Positions 62,042 to 64,000 of a stretch of DNA of 64,000 nucleotides are shown here, one piece after another (the first letter of the stretch is position 1; each line of letters starts with the position of its first letter). The stretch comes from Eutypella sp. D-1 (Eukaryota; Ascomycota; Sordariomycetes; Xylariales; Diatrypaceae). Location of the stretch: NCBI GenBank assembly GCA_023313575.1, contig JAJTTP010000008.1, positions 1,054,001 through 1,118,000 on the forward strand. The letters are read 5' to 3'. The translations under genes were made by a program, and so were the position numbers. The notes beneath the pieces were generated by a model. The model did no database searches and was not told the DNA's origin. It saw nothing but the letters and a program-made list of their open reading frames with translations.

Positions 62042-64000
62042 ATGAATGCCATATTCTCAGCCGTAGTAGTACCGCCGCTTACGCGGACGTTCCACAAGAA
62101 AGTCAGGACCGGCTGTATAACGTGCAAGTACGTTCTTTGCTCCCCCTCAATCACCAGCAGGGGGAATTCGCGCGGGTCCAAGCCACCGATCCTGTCTGCT
62201 TAGTCAACGTTATCCCTCAAACCCCTAACTCTAACCTTAGGTTCCCCCTTGTGCTAACTGGCCGACAGGGCACGGAAATTGCGCTGCGATGAGGAAAAGC
62301 CAGCCTGTGACCGCTGCGTGTCCTCCGGTCGTGTTTGTGAAGGGTATGCGCCGCTGGCGCCAAGGAAGAAACCTAGGAAGCCTAAGTCTACGCTTGATGG
62401 CTCATCCACCCTAGATAGTTCTTCGCAGTCGTCGGATGGTAGCGGCTCTTTGGCGCCTTATACGGCAGCGCCCCAGCCAAGCACTTCGTACGAACTGAAG
62501 CTAGCGCTGCCTCGTAATAACCGTGATGAGGTGCGGAGCTTCCGCTTCTTCGTCGAGGTCACGGCGCCGTCGCTGTCTGGTGTCTTCGACAGCGATTTCT
62601 GGAACGGTGACCTGCCCCGCGCGTGCCACTTAGACACCGCGATATGGCATGCTGTTGTGTGTCTCGGCGCCGTCTTCGAGTCTTACTCGTCGTCAGCCCA
62701 GTCACAAGGGGCAGTTGTACCTCAGGGGGGAGGCTTGAATACTACGGTGTTCGCCCTGCGTCAATCCAACCTAGCCATCAGGCATTTTCTCGATAACACT
62801 TCCCGGGACGGGGAAAAGTGGCGCGCCTTGGCTGCTAGCATTCTCTTCACTTCCATCAGCAGCATTCAGGGCTCCCACGACCAAGCGCGAATACACCTGA
62901 CCGCCGGGCGCAAGATCCTCGACGAGCTCGATAAGGATGCTTCACTTCAGACCCGGGCAGGGCAGTCTCGACCAAAAGACTCCCGGGCAAATCAACAAGC
63001 GCCATCACTACCATCATCCAGCGTCTCGTCAGCTACTCCCATACCACTTAACACCCTACGAACAATAGTGACCATCTTAGATCTACACTCCCGGGCCCTA
63101 AGTGACGGACCCCGGAGTTATGATTTCTTCTTCGCCACGAATAGCGAACATTATAACGTGTGGAGGTATTACGAACCCCCTCTAGCCGAATCGAAAAATG
63201 AATCGATTACCAAAACCCCAACATCATCGGCGAGACCCGGTCACTACCGTTACGCGACGCCTGAGAATCTGGTGAAGGCGAACCGGGCCGCCGAGTCGCT
63301 CTTCAACGGTACAATGCTCACACAGGCGAGATACATGGAGGACATCTCGAGTTTGTCCACAAACAATACAGAGGAGATGACGCGGCTCATGGCGGCACGC
63401 CAGGAGCCACATAACCGGTGCTTCTCCAATCTGGGCACCGCCCTGCGCATGTTCGGCGAGGAGATGGAGGGTGAACTCTACATGCCCTCCTCAGCTCCCG
63501 ACCCCGTGAGGCAGAATCTGGCCAAGGCCTATCGCACCCTAAAGCTATACTACAATCTGATACGACTGTTCCTCTTTAAGGACCTGGAGTCGCCGGTGAT
63601 CCGCATGGACCCGGCGCTGATGGCCGATTTCCACCAGGAAATGCTTGACACCGCGGAGGCCATACTGCGCTTGAGTTACTGCGGCAATGGCAGCAACGTG
63701 TCGGGGGTGGACTGGTCCGCGTCTTCTGCCTTCATCCCTACGCCCTCGCCAACGCAAGCGCTCTCCGTCGTGGCAATGACCGGCATCCCGCAGTCAAACC
63801 GCCGTCGGGCCATATCTCTCCTCCGTGCCTACCCCCGCCGCGAGGGTCTATGGGACACCGCCTTCGCCGCCTCGCTAGCGGAGACCGTCATGGCTCGTGA
63901 GAAGGAAATCATAGCTGAGAGACGCAGGGCTGCCGCCGCCGCCGACGACGACGACGACGACGCTAATGTGGGTCGCGGAAACGCTACTAACGTTAGGGAT
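62042..64000 (+). CDS. Zn2Cys6 transcription factor, 3' end off window
   Basis: Fungal-specific binuclear zinc cluster regulator. Exons: 62042-62127 and 62269 to the right edge (141-nt GTACGT...CAG intron with a GCTAAC branch site); 606 codons are visible and still open. The intron splits the zinc cluster: TGCITCK-ARKLRCDEEKPACDRCVSSGRVCEG, with cysteines 25, 28, 35, 42, 45 and 52 in perfect spacing CX2CX6CX6CX2CX6C. A basic linker (PRKKPRKPK) follows. The rest is helical with the pattern of the fungal_trans_2 type (FRFFVEVTAPSLSGVFDSDF; AIWHAVVCLGAVFES; LAASILFTSISSIQGS). A run of aspartates sits near the right edge. It lies 1.7 kb downstream of the ABC transporter on the same strand, so control of the pump is a testable guess. 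Confidence 0.92.

Noticed and set aside
62215..62245. CCCTAACTCTAACCTTAGG as possible telomeric repeat
   Set aside because: Only two imperfect units and inside the intron of the transcription factor; not an array.

Overview
The window is nuclear DNA of a filamentous ascomycete (Pezizomycotina; the gene content would suit a Sordariomycete, but the sequence alone does not settle the class). The reasons are short GT-AG introns (44-287 nt) with CTAAC-type branch sites, fungal-only families (7TM-RGS receptor, PDR-type ABC transporter, Zn2Cys6 regulator, Abp2) and long AT-rich gene-poor gaps. I support 15 protein genes, two of them cut by the window edges. Exon coordinates come from splice motifs plus family-like protein continuity across each junction; no transcripts were available.

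Layout, left to right: RAT1/XRN2 exoribonuclease (minus, C-terminus off the left edge); a divergent promoter region holding a 270-bp TA-flanked inverted-repeat element (probable MITE); USO1/p115 tether (plus); PRMT3-type arginine methyltransferase (plus); EF-hand MscS channel (minus); a 4.2-kb empty gap; F-box-like/ankyrin protein (minus); Abp2-type ARS-binding protein (minus); a 5.4-kb empty gap; PMP47/ANT1-like peroxisomal carrier (plus); NatC subunit NAA35/MAK10 (minus); ATP synthase epsilon and cytochrome bc1 core 2 (both minus, 0.74 kb apart); RNA polymerase III subunit RPC82 (plus); N,N-dimethylformamidase-like enzyme (minus); GprK-like 7TM-RGS receptor (minus); a 7.2-kb gap with a decayed gene; PDR multidrug ABC transporter (plus); a small fossil reading frame with RIP-type stops (minus); and a Zn2Cys6 transcription factor running off the right edge (plus).

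Most genes are single-copy housekeeping loci with no operon-like relation: RNA turnover, vesicle tethering, protein methylation and acetylation, Pol III, and respiration. Two groupings may be functional. The two oxidative-phosphorylation genes ATP15 and QCR2 lie in tandem, and the ATP15 promoter carries a CCAAT box fused to a TCACGTGA palindrome. The ABC efflux pump and the Zn2Cys6 regulator are neighbours on the same strand. The gaps hold no recognisable RNA genes, but they are enriched in short words (TACCTAGGTA-like, TACGGAGTA, TACTTCGTA), microsatellites and remnants of dead coding sequence.

I found no clearly new multi-gene system. The most unusual items are the MITE-like element, the 9-nt micro-exon in the 7TM-RGS gene, the in-frame 57-nt intron in NAA35, the intron-bearing dimethylformamidase-like gene, and the two decayed coding remnants.
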